Below are positions 22,901 to 33,500 of a DNA stretch of 64,000 nt, one piece after another (the first letter of the stretch is position 1; every line of letters starts with the position of its first letter). The translations under genes and the position numbers were made by a program. Source of the DNA: Bolinopsis microptera (lineage: Eukaryota > Ctenophora > Tentaculata > Lobata > Bolinopsidae); NCBI RefSeq assembly GCF_026151205.1, contig NC_087076.1:12004902-12068901 (forward strand), in the 5' to 3' direction. The notes below the pieces were generated by a model. It did no database searches, had not been told where the DNA came from, and worked only from the letters and a program-made list of their open reading frames with translations.

Positions 22901-25900
22901 AGTTTTCATACTCCCATTTAACTGATTCGCCGAATTTGCCGCCGTCGTAAAATAGGAAGTATTGTGAAAAATATTACTTTTACAACGAACATGCTCCGAC
23001 ATTCTCTGATCATATCAATAATATGCCTGCTTCCTTCCCTACAACTATCCCAACCTCTCGACAATAAATCCGTCAAAAATAGCTACCTGATCAACAAGGT
23101 GTTGTCTCTGGTTCGGGACTTGGTGCAGGATGTAAGGGGTTACAAGGACCTCGTCTCGGAGCAGGGTAAAACGGTGGAGGACTTGATGACTATACACGCT
23201 GAGGAGATGGAGGAAGTGAAGATGGACCTGAAAAAGGCACTGGATCAGTTGGATGAACTGAAGAGCATATTGTCTTGAACAATAGAAAGTATTTAGCGTA
23301 GTGGTATTTTGAAGTTTCCGAGAAGATTCATAAGAGGTGTTGTTATTTTGATGCTTGTCTGATTTCAGTTAGTAAGTTAGTACCAAAACCCACATATTTT
23401 TTAGACCAGCAGGACATTTTTATTTGTTTCTATACAATGGTTTTTCTGACTAAGCAGTGAGTTTATCTGTTCTGCCCAGGAAGATATTTTCTTCCAGCCG
23501 TCGTTGAGATCATTATTGAATTTAGGTAAACAATAGTTGAATAAATGATAATATAAAAAAACGCGCAACGAGTCGCTCTTGTATCATGCATCACTTGAAA
23601 AAAGATGTCAATTAAAGACTGTGGTGGAAAATGTAGGTTGACCATATCTAGCACCTCGCCAGCATATTATCTGGCAAATCACCAGCATCCAGATCTATTA
23701 ATGCTTTTCAAATAAAGTTACAACGAATTCTTCATGTAGTGCATCATGGGTTTGGACAGGATATGACCGTTTAAAATATTTCCATCACGTTACATTACAT
23801 AATTCTAAAACATCTGTTTAAGTGTAAATACTTCAACTGCATTTCGGGTTTAAACAAAGACAGACACCTCATCAGTCCTCCCCAGGGGCACTCATTGCTG
23901 TTTTGAGATAGATCCCGTTCTGCCGTGTCTAAATATTATCTATACATATTATCTTCATTCATGCTTTAAAGTTTCAGTTCTTATTCTGAGTTTATATTTG
24001 TTTGTGTCACATCCCGATAGAACACCCTGCTAATAGGCAGAACCAATCCAGTATAGAACAAGTTTAGATGTTCATGTTCACAAACAGGAAAATAATGAAG
24101 CTGACTTGCAGAGCAGCAGCATGAGAGTAGTCCTGGTTGTCTCCGTGTTCACTCTCTTCTCTTGCTGAGAAGAAAATTAAATTTAATAAACAAGATAACC
24201 CTTCAAAAATATTCTTTAACTGTTCTCTTGTCCTTCAAAATTTGATTAAATGGGTAAAATTAGATGCTAAGTATGCTTAGTGGAGTAAGGGATATTAGAA
24301 AAATGAGTTAACTCAGACGAAAGGTGGAATGGGGTAGACTTGGATAGAAAAATAACATTCGGAACGTTATCTTAACATCATAATTGAGTCTTCATATCTC
24401 TGCAAAATATTGCTGCACAGATGAGCCACCCATGATACTCATAGACTCAGTAATAATAATTGATTTGGGACTTGATTAGGTCTCCTCAATCATTCGAGCG
24501 ACCTGCACCAATGTACTCCCGTAACATACCTTACTTAAACTAGCTTACTTACTTATTTTACTTATTTGCTGTTTTAGCTGCGCTGCAGCAGGGCCATCAA
24601 CTGAAATGACCACCCTTATGCTTTACTTCGGACAACCATGGCTACATAGTTACGCTGTAGGCGGCACTTACAAGAAACCGAAAGATCAAGTACTAAGGCC
24701 AGCGACTGTTAATATAAATACCACACTTTCTTCGCCCGAAGCTTCGCTGTATTGATCATGTACAGCTCCTCATTTAACCCTCACACACGATTTCTCGAGG
24801 ATTCAGCTGAGTAGACCGGGGGCTGCATAGGTCCAACGGAACCCTTTGCAGAGCGTCAACGACGCTCGCCCCGTGGCTAGCGGCACAGACGGGAATCGAA
24901 CCCGGGACCCTGTGAATGCGAGGCATTTCACAAGCAGGCCGACCAACGAACTGCGCCACATAGCAGTTTGAGTTAACATACCCAGATCATAGGTTTCTTA
25001 TTCAATTTTCATCTTACAGGTTAAACAAACTGGAATGTACTAACGAGAAGCTAAAGAGCTGTAACCAGTTATCAGCTGCTCAGTACGACAAGGCTGCTCA
25101 GAACTTTAAGTATTACACCCGTCTCTTGGTGGAGATGAGGCGGGATGTGGACACAGCTTTTAAACGGATACAGTGAGTTTTCTAGGTGGACATAGTTTTC
25201 AAGTTTCGTTTGTTTGTCTCCTACCGATAAAATGAGCATCCAAGCAGATTCCAGATTATATAATGAAGAAAATTATAAATGGAAAATACAAATAACACGT
25301 TCTGTACAGGTCGATAAAGGGGAAGCTAGCTGTCACCTACCCTGTAATATATGAGAGGATGAACAGAGAAGTAGAAACAGACTACACCCATCCTGACGAG
25401 GAGGACTTGGCGGACCTCGCAACTGCGTGAGTTTTGTCACGTGTTATGAGTTTTGTCACGTGTTATGAGTTTTGTCACGTGTTATGAGTTTTGTCACGTG
25501 TTATGTGTTTTTGTCGCGTGTTATGTGTTTTGTCACGTGTTATGTGTTTTTGTCACGTGTTATGTGTTTTTGTCACGTGTTATGAGTTTTGTCACGTGTT
25601 ATAATGAGTTTTGTCACGTGTTATGTGTTTTTGTCACGTGTTATTTGTTTTGTAACGTGTTATGAGTTTTGTCACGTGCTATGAGTTTTTGTCACGTGTT
25701 ATGAGTTTTGTCACGTGTTATGTGTTTTAACGATCTGAATCAAAGTTCTTCTAGAAATTTTAATCTTTTGTCGGCTGAAAACAATGCAAATTGTTGGCGT
25801 TGTTTTATTTCAAAAATTTATTGCAAATCTGGTTATTCACTGCTCTTTTCAAACTACAGAACCGTTGACTCTTTCTTCTTCTCATACTACCTCCACCAGT

Positions 25901-25987
25901 TCTACCCAATACCTTAGGCATTCCTCGAAAGACGACTCCACAAAAACTTACATCATCAACGATGACGAGATTTCAGAAGTGAAATAA
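16931..25987 (+). CDS. KXD1: KxDL-domain protein (BORC subunit KXD1-like) with giant N-terminal extension
   Basis: KXD1 is a subunit of BORC, which links lysosomes to ARL8 and kinesin. Six exons join in phase: 16931-20482, 20682-20776, 20837-21100, 25020-25172, 25310-25426, 25900-25987, giving 1,422 aa. The KxDL domain is residues ~1275-1370: SRLASVLPKDDVIYITTKQ, then NEKLKSCNQLSAAQYDKAAQ, then YYTRLLVEMRRDVDTAFKRI, then SIKGKLAVTYP; the name-giving KxDL is RRDV here. The known family is only ~175-200 aa. The ~1,270 extra residues are acidic, S/T-rich and probably disordered: four SPTSPIES repeats near 30-60, then 16 copies of a 24-residue unit at 647-1031. Intron 3 (3.9 kb) holds two same-strand discoidin copies and a SINE. 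AATAAA overlaps the stop. The alternative is two genes (exon 1 alone, and a short KXD1), but phases agree at every junction and exon 1 lacks its own poly(A) signal nearby. Confidence 0.8.
18869..20023 (+). repeat. Coding minisatellite: 16 x 72-bp units
   Basis: Sixteen full units in frame in exon 1 of the KxDL gene, consensus protein LASEMTERLDVDSQTEVISN followed by QEDT. Unit 4 is one codon longer (TVKV for TEV). Units alternate MTERL and MTVQL, and ISNQ and ILNQ, in patterns that repeat over blocks, so recent block duplications occurred. Near-identical DNA shows ongoing homogenisation. A degenerate unit (MTDQVN...) follows, and shorter SEIQ-type repeats lie on both sides, so the array arose from an older SEI-Q motif. 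Confidence 0.95.
21523..22346 (+). pseudogene. Secreted coiled-coil discoidin-like protein, frameshifted copy
   Basis: ATG at 21523 starts a signal peptide (MIRQFLSLTYLLCMLTAHDL). A coiled-coil segment follows (VRDLVQDVRGYKDLVSEQG), then a C-terminal galactose-binding-like domain (RYHSDFLVDGVYRMTDDES ... MIDLGARFKIHTVKLWKR ... VNFLEIQVFGTG). The frame breaks near 21823-21826: GAGATGTCGAGGAAGTG here, GAGATGGAGGAAGTG in the sister copy at 22991-23278, i.e. two extra bases. The lectin half continues in another frame to TAA at 22344-22346, and AATAAA follows at 22398. Both halves are otherwise intact, so the shift is recent or an assembly error. Lies in intron 3 of the KxDL gene on the same strand, so its own poly(A) signal could cut that transcript short. 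Confidence 0.75.
22347..22490 (+). repeat. Imperfect ~55-bp triplication with poly(A) signals
   Basis: Three imperfect copies of a stretch with AATTTAGTAAT, TGAGGGACA and AAAAATAAA after the frameshifted discoidin copy; the AATAAA signal is thus present at least twice (22398 and ~22447). Confidence 0.6.
22991..23278 (+). CDS. Short secreted coiled-coil protein, truncated paralogue of the discoidin copy
   Basis: 95 aa from ATG 22991 (an ATG at 22964 is also in frame but would bury the hydrophobic MLRHSLIISIICLLPSLQLS signal peptide). After the signal the sequence follows its neighbour at 21.5-22.3 kb almost exactly (VRDLVQDVRGYKDLVSEQG, KKALDQLDELKS) and then stops, where the sister copy goes on into the discoidin domain. 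It could be a real short secreted coiled-coil protein, or a partial duplication. The reading frame over the join is intact here and broken in the longer copy. No introns. Also inside intron 3 of the KxDL gene. Confidence 0.55.
   Translation: MLRHSLIISIICLLPSLQLSQPLDNKSVKNSYLINKVLSLVRDLVQDVRGYKDLVSEQGKTVEDLMTIHAEEMEEVKMDLKKALDQLDELKSILS
24590..24966 (-). mobile_element. tRNA-derived SINE
   Basis: On the minus strand from 24966 the head reads like a tRNA: A box TGGCGCAGTTCGTTGG and B box GGTTCGATTCCC at the right spacing, with the acceptor-stem partner decayed. The body continues for ~290 bp with GC content well above the flanks. It is a SINE head rather than a tRNA gene: no CCA-side stem pairs. 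The exact tail end could not be fixed. Lies in KxDL intron 3, opposite to the gene. Confidence 0.75.
25427..25727. repeat. ~20-bp minisatellite starting inside the KXD1 exon 5 donor
   Basis: About 14 copies of a 19-22 bp unit TGAGTTTTGTCACGTGTTA. The first unit is the 5' splice site of exon 5 itself (GC then GTGAGTTTTGTCACG); in later copies the donor GT has become AT (TTATGAGTTTT), so the true donor is probably not duplicated. Each unit carries GTCACGTG. Some units have TGTGTTTTTGTC instead of TGAGTTTTGTC. Confidence 0.92.
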
Positions 25988-25988
25988 A

Positions 25989-27017
25989 GAGAACGAGATG
26001 AGACGCTGATCTCTCTTCCACTCCTTATTTGGTCAGTAACTTAAGTCAGTCTCCTCTACCCAGATGGCTCTAATCTCCGAACACTTTTGACTTATTTGGA
26101 CCCTATATTATTTACGTCAGATTTTTACCTCGCGTCATTTTGTAACCGACAGGGTCATTTAAGATCCCAACTTTTTTATCGTTCATGTTCCAGTTTCTTT
26201 ACAGCTGGTGCAGTATTATTTAATATACGAATATAAATGTGCGAATGTTTCCTTTTGTGTTAGTTCAGTGTGTTTTTGTAAATTTGTTGCACGGAAGATT
26301 TTGTTAAGATATACGCGATGGATTGTTAAGCCAATTGTTCTAAACCTTGTTTATGTTTGATTTCTGTTGAACGATTAAGAGACAAGAGTTAGAAAACCGT
26401 CCAAAGCTGTGCTTTGATCAAGCTTTATGGTTATGTATATTTCGTAAAACTCAATAATTTATACGATTCGTTATTTAGTTGTATTAATTCTTTTCATCTT
26501 ACTTAAACTTAAGAACTACGAAGTTCTAGAACAGAAATATGAAATTCAATTACACCTTTGATACAAATGTTATCAATAAAATATCTGAAAACTTCCGGTC
26601 ATTTCTATATCAGTCACAATTACTCTAAGACTGTTATCTTTGTTCACTCAATAACGAGTATAAGTATACAGTATACAGTATACAGTATACTATAATCTAA
26701 AATGTATCTTAACAACTAGCAAAGTTTCCCTCAAATCAGCCATCTCGTCCCAATATTACACAGTTAACTGAGTAAGCTGTAGACGTGATGATGAGGTGTG
26801 TTATCACAATCCTTTCTCCTGTGCTGTCTAAATATACTTCACCAATTTAACCTGCTGGTGCTTATGATATCAAACATAGTTCTTTTCTCGATTTACCGTG
26901 TGATTTGCCTTTCTCCAGCTGTTTCTGCAATGCAAGGAGCTAGCTCATCAGCTCATGTAACACATCATAATCTTACTCCAATCTGTTGCTCATTAAACCT
27001 GGTAACCACTCAGAGAC
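25989..27017. other. Intergenic region after KxDL gene
   Basis: AT-rich 3' flank. Contains a short (ACAGTAT)n run near 26668-26692. No gene seen. Confidence 0.5.
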
Positions 27018-27195
27018 CTTGTGATTCATGTTGCACGTGCAGTAAATCACGTGTTTTCCATCTTGAACATGTAGTTGTGATTGTTGCACGTGCAGTAAAT
27101 CATGTGTTTTCCATCTCGACCATGTAGACCTTGTGATTGTTGCACGTGCATTAAATCATGTGTTTTCCATCTTGACCATGTAGACCTTGTGATTG
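27018..27195. repeat. ~58-bp tandem triplication
   Basis: Three copies of a ~57-bp unit with CCTTGTGATTGTTGCACGTG, CAGTAAATCATGTGTTTTCC and ATCTTGACCATGTAGA. Each has GCACGTGC. Lies just past the 3' end of the TRIM-NHL gene. Confidence 0.85.
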
Positions 27196-27521
27196 TTGCA
27201 GTCACTAACGTACAGTCTATCCTCGGGATCTGTAGCAATGGAGTTGGGGGTGATTTGTTCTCCTTGAAGTGTGTAGACTCCAAACTGAAGCAGCTGGGCT
27301 CCTTTCAGGTTCAGAACCTAGTGATTATCGGATATTATTCAGTTGTACAAGGTTATAATAGTTCAAACAAGGTTTGGTGACGATATACATGTTTATTGTT
27401 TAAGAAGAGTCAAGCAACTACTCATTATTTATCACTTGATCAACCGCAATACACCATAAAGTTTTTGATACTTTTTCTCTTTATAATTCAGAACCGTTAG
27501 TATAATTTGGCCTAATTGGGC

Positions 27522-30500
27522 CTAATTGGCCCTCTGAACCTGTATGAAAGTGTAGCCCCAGTCGACGATGTAGATTTTTCCACGGTTGATTGCAATTGAA
27601 CGAGGAGCTTGGAGATGCAGATTGCTTCCAATTGTTCGTAGATACTTTCCCTCGCTGTCAAATACCTGATAAGTTGCTGTTGTTATTATCCTAATTATGC
27701 TGTTATGCTCATAAAGTCATAAGAAGTATCCAAGAAGGGTGGATAAAAGGATTGACAAACAGATTTTACAAATATATGACCTACAAGATTGTTATATATT
27801 CTAGTCTCATTTAATTTCATTTATTTTGAATTGTAGTTGACGAAGTGAGAGTCTCCACTCAGTGTGTTAAAACATAATTCTTTGTCGACGTTTCGGCTAC
27901 ATGCCTTTGTCATAGACAGGACGTATTGATAACTTACATAGCTGCAAAGTTACGATGTTAAAATAATCTATTAATATTACGAAATATTACAACAACAAAT
28001 AACATCTTGAAACCCATACAATTAACAAGTCTATGACAAAGGCATGTAGCCGAAACGTCGACAAAGAATCATTTAATTTCAGTTGAAAATGAAATTTGCC
28101 TACCTGAAGCCTCTGATTGTACAAATCTGCCACGTAAATATTATCATACTTGTCAACTGCCACCGAATGAGGCCCATCAAAATCTCCCTCCTCTTTCCCG
28201 TATTTCCCGAACACTAAGTTCCGCTTCCCGGACTGAGAGATGACCCTAACCCGGTGGTTGCCCGTATCAGCCACCACCACTGAGTTCTCAGAGTTGACGC
28301 AGACTGAGAAGGGCCGGTTCAGGATACCAGTCAGGGTTCTTTGGTGGCAGCCTTCTTGTGTGTACCAGTGAAGAGAGTTCCTGTTGAGGAGAGGTTTCTT
28401 TTATTGAAGTGATATGCTGTGCAGGTGGGAGGAGATATTTTGGAGAATATATCGATAAGTTATTATTATGATATTTTTGAACAGCTATGAAGTGTTTAGA
28501 TATTCAGTTCACGATCATTTGTTTAAATGAACGCTTAAGTGCCTCCAGCGTCTAATTAATGTCCGTTCAAATAAAGGTAATTTAATAAATTCTTAAGATA
28601 ATAAAAAGATGTCTACCTAAATGTATCCGCTACAATAATCATCCCGTTCTTATCAATACAAACATCATTAGGCCTATCAAAAGGTGAGCTGTCTCCATCA
28701 CTGGTAATACTCAGTTCGTGTTGAAGGGTGGAGTTTAGGATTTGCACCCTGTTGTTACCTGGGGACAAGGGTTAAGCATGTGTATTGTGCAATAATCTCT
28801 CAATAATAATGTGCAATTTCTCAAAACACCTTAAAATTAAATTAAATGTAGCTCACGCCTCACACTTTTGTATTTTGAAATTGCATTTAACATTTTTCGA
28901 TATCCATGCACATTTTAATCATGTTAATGTATGATAGTGAACCTGCGTCAGCGATGTAAAGTGCGCCCCCGTGTGATCTGAGTCCGAGTGGGTACTGGAA
29001 CTCCCCGGACTCGGTCCCCTTACCTCCCACTAACTGTCCTGTTAATGCTGAACTGCCTGCAGGGGGCGGAACTGGGGTGTTAGTTTAGTGATGTGGTCAT
29101 GTTTGTTATTTATTGTTTTCAATCTTAAATCCACAGTGAGATCACAGCTCATAGTTTCACACAATTGCTCGGTCACCTGTCTGTAATATTTTTATATTAA
29201 TAATGTTTACTCTAGTGGTGCCTAAATTTAAAAACAAATAACGAGCGGGATCTCAATGTGCCCTGACAGACACTAGCCGGAATAATGCTGGCACTGCCAC
29301 TAAGCCAGAGCAATGTTGGCACTAAGCCAGAGCAATGTTGGCGAGTGTAATTGTATGAATGAACCTGTTTGGAGTGACAGTACAATATTGGGATCTCCCA
29401 AACTCCTGGCTGCCCTGCAGATGTTATCCAAGTTATGTGGTTCAAATACGATGTTCTTGGTTTCCCCAAACACTGTAGTGGGGGTGGAGGGGGCACTGAA
29501 CTCAACGTCTGTCTTCATCAGTTCCACGTCCGAACAGTGGAGTGTTTCTAGAACCTTCTGTTTTCTCTGAGACACGTTTACTATTGTTGTTATATTAAGG
29601 ATGTGATGTACGCGCTGTTTGTCGAACGCTTATAATTCATTGCACATTGTTTCGCTTCGGCTTATTTGAATTTCTACATTTGTGTTAAACTTCAATTCAT
29701 ACAGATTGTTATTTTATTATCAGGTATTATGTAATTTTCATAAAATATGATAACCAAATTAATTTTGACACGTGACAGTGATTCTGAGTACTGATTAGTC
29801 ACGTCTGCAATGCTAAAAGCTGATTAGTTAATCTCTGTCCCAGGCCAATATAACTATAAAAAATACAATTTTACAAACAACAACCTTTTCAAGAGCAGTT
29901 CTCTTAGAAATGAGTCGTTCTCTTTGTCTGTTTAGAATCTCCTGTGATAATCTTTTGTCCCGATCTAGAGCTGCCATCAGGTTCTTCTCCCTGCTCTTTA
30001 TTGCGGTGATACACTGTTCCACTGACTCTGTTATCAACTTCTTAGCGGTCGCTGTCGAACCTTCCAGCATTCCTTTCTGGGAACTGAAATTCAAGATTGG
30101 ATGTATATTGCTAGAAAGTTCTATAATAAGCTATATTATTATTTCCCAAGTACCAAGATGAAGAAGGATTCCTGTCTTAACTTTATTATCTAGGTTGTTA
30201 AGATCAAATCAACGTTTTTACTGTTACTGACTACTAAGTAACCCTTGGAAGTAACCAAGAGACTGAAGCAACAGATACTGCGTTGTTAACCAGGGGATGA
30301 GGGGATGCATAAATGGAGGATACCTCACCTAAATGGAGGATACCTCACCTAAATGGAGGATACCTCACCTAACATGGTTAAGCCGGACATCCAGTTCAGC
30401 TTGAGATGAGGTACACTCCTTATCAATACTTCTCAGTCTCGTTCTTATCTAGCGGGGATGGGTGAAAGTAAGATAGTGTTACTAATAAATTTACTAATTA

Positions 30501-33500
30501 CGCTCGACATTTAGTTTTTTGTAGTTATGAACCGTATCAAATAAATCGAGTGGCCAATATTTTAAATATGTTTCTGATTAATAATCGCTACGCCATCGTC
30601 CACTGATGATATGCCTCCTTAGATATGGGTGATGTGTTGGAACTGCCATTTGGGTCCCAAACCAATGCCATTTGGGTCTTGATGATCTCTTTGTGTCTCA
30701 AACCGATAATAAAGTATTAACAATGTATTTGAAGTGTTTCCTACCTCTTCGCTAGCCTGAGTAAGGGTCAGAGTCTGGTGAAGTTTATGGGTTGTGACGG
30801 CACACAGCGTACAACAGCTCTCCTGACACTCCTTACAGTACATCTGAGGGGGGTCATGTGATAAAAAAGAGGGTAGTAACCCTGAGTAACCCTGAGTAAC
30901 CCTGAGTAACCCTGAGTAACCCTGAGTAACCCTGAGTAACCCTGAGTAACCCCGAGTAACCCTGAGTAACCCTGAGTAACCCCTAGTAACCCTGAGTAAC
31001 CCTGAGTAACCCCTAGTAACCCTGAGTAACCCTGAGTAACCCTGAGTAACCCTGAGTAACCCCGAGTAACCCTGAGTAACCCTGAGTAACCCTGAGTAAC
31101 CCTGAGTAACCCCGAGTAACCCTGAGTAACCCCGAGTAACCCTGAGTAACCCTGAGTAACCCCGAGTAACCCCGAGTAACCCCGAGTAACCCTGAGTAAC
31201 CCTGAGTAACCCTGAGTAACCCTGAGTAACCCTGAGTAACCCTGAGTAACCCTGAGTAACCCTGAGTAACCCTGAGTAACCCTGAGTAACCCTGAGTACC
31301 CTGAGTAACCCTGAGTAACCCTGAGTAACCCTGAGTAACCCTGAGTAACCCTGAGTAACCCTGAGTAACCCTGAGTAACACAGCGTACAACAGCTCTCCT
31401 GATCAAAAAGAGGGTAGTAACCCTGAGTAACCCTGAGTAACCCTGAGTAACACAGCGTACAACAGCTCTCCTAATGAAAAAGAGGGTGGTAACCCTGAGT
31501 AACCCTGAGTATTGAGTAACCCTGAGTAACCCAGAGTAACTCTGAGTAACCCTGAGTAACCCTGAGTAACCCAGAGTAACACAGCGTACAACAGCTCTCC
31601 TGATCAAAAAGAGGGTGGTAACCCTGAGTAACCCTGAGTAACCCTGAGTAACACAGCGTACAACAGATCTCCTGATCAAAAAGAGGGTGGTAACCCTGAC
31701 TAACCTAATTGAGTAACCCTGAGTAACCCTGAGTAACCTTGAGTAACCTAATTGAGTAACCCTGAGTAACCCTGAGTAACCCTGAGTAACAAAAATGGGG
31801 GAGGTGATATAAACCCTGGAGGTTAAACACTGTTTCCTTATAATAGGATTAAAATTCATCGAAAGACATAATTCTTCCAGCGTGCTTGGAAAATTCCCCG
31901 TGATTTAACACCAACATTGATCAAACCTATCCAGTTTCTGCGGTTCGACTCCTAAATTTTGAATATTACGAAATGCGAAAGTTGAAGTCGATTCGTGTTG
32001 ATAATTAAATTTTACCCAGGTGCAAGCCTACTATCAGGCCATGCCAGGATCATTGAGGAGTAAAACAGTTAGCAGCCACTTCATTGGTCAATCGTTCCAT
32101 CTGCTGCGGTCCTCAGTTCATTTTATATTTCATTTAATTGAGTTATTGGTATTCCTCTATCACATCTTTTAACCTTTTTCCTGAGCTGATATCAATTTTC
32201 TAAATTGGTCCAAGTTTCAGGGGTGCACCACCACAGTGAAATTGATATAATGATATTGTTAGAGTAATTTGATAACTCAATGGACATACATTGGCAGAAT
32301 TAGTCATACTGTTACCATGGCAACCAACGTAACAGCATACTCAACTGTTTGGCCCTCTTCTTTTTAAAGTTAGCTTTGCGTCATCGAGATACTTTCTTAG
32401 TTTCTTACGTAGATTACATTATGCGTTTATTCCATTTCAATTGAACTTTATAATTTCCTACTAATCTCTTATCGTAAAAGCCCGCCTTTTCTTTCATTGT
32501 CACTCTATTCTTCCCGCTCATATTTGTAAATTAAATCACCAGATTCACTAATAATTACTGGGAGCCTTACTAATTCCGGGTCTCCGTAGCAACGTAAACT
32601 CAGTGTAGAGGGACATGGATTACAAGAAGCCGAGGCACGCGGAGTCTCTGATAGAAGCTTTCTACACGTACAAACAACACGAGTTGTTCTGTGATGCCAC
32701 CCTGGTCGTAGACGAGGAGCAGATCGGTAGTACAGAGCTTGAGCTAATTTTTATAATTCCAGAAGGCAGAAGGCAGAAAGTACTATTTCTTTTGTTAGCT
32801 GAAATTTGGATGTTATAAGAGTGTAAGGGTGGCTGTTGAATGGCGATGTGCCAACTTTGCTTTTCCTAATGAAAACAATAAACTCCAGTCTCCAACAAGC
32901 AAACTAAAGTATTGATTATATACCCTTCCAATTTATACTTTATTGCCAAATACAGCTAAAATGGAGAATAATCAGTAACCACGTTACACATACTCCCCAC
33001 CCAGGAGTACATCGAGCAATACTCTCATACGGGAGCCCCTACTTCCAGACCCTGTTCGACAGCCGCTACTCAAACGATCACATCGCACAAGTTGTCCTCC
33101 ACAACGTGGAGTCCACCGCAGTCCGCACTGCCATCGACTACATCTACACGGGGAAGATAACGATAAAGGAGAGCAATGTTGAGAACCTGTACTGTGTGGT
33201 GGACCTATTCCAGCTGACTGATCTGAGGGACCTGTGTGTGGACGTGTTGGAGAAGGGTCTGGATCACAACAACTGTATTGACAGGTTGAGATTCTCGGAG
33301 CAGCAGGAGATTGAGCGACTCTATAACGCCGCCCTGAGGGTCTCCAAATCGAGGTTTAAGGAGGTGATTGAGGAGGAGGCGTACAGACTCATGCCATTTG
33401 AGAAAGTGTACGAGCTGATATCAGCAGATGATCTGAATGTGGACGAGGAGAGGATGGTGTATGAAGCGGTGATGAAGTGGGTAAACCATAACCAGGAGCG

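Noticed and set aside
24880-24966. tRNA gene
   Set aside because: A and B boxes are present but the acceptor stem does not pair and a ~290-bp body follows; it is a SINE head.
30768-31859. 363-aa minus-strand protein of GYSGLLRVTQ repeats
   Set aside because: By-product of a 10-bp array, which is open in all three frames where no stop falls; overlaps real TRIM exon and intron.
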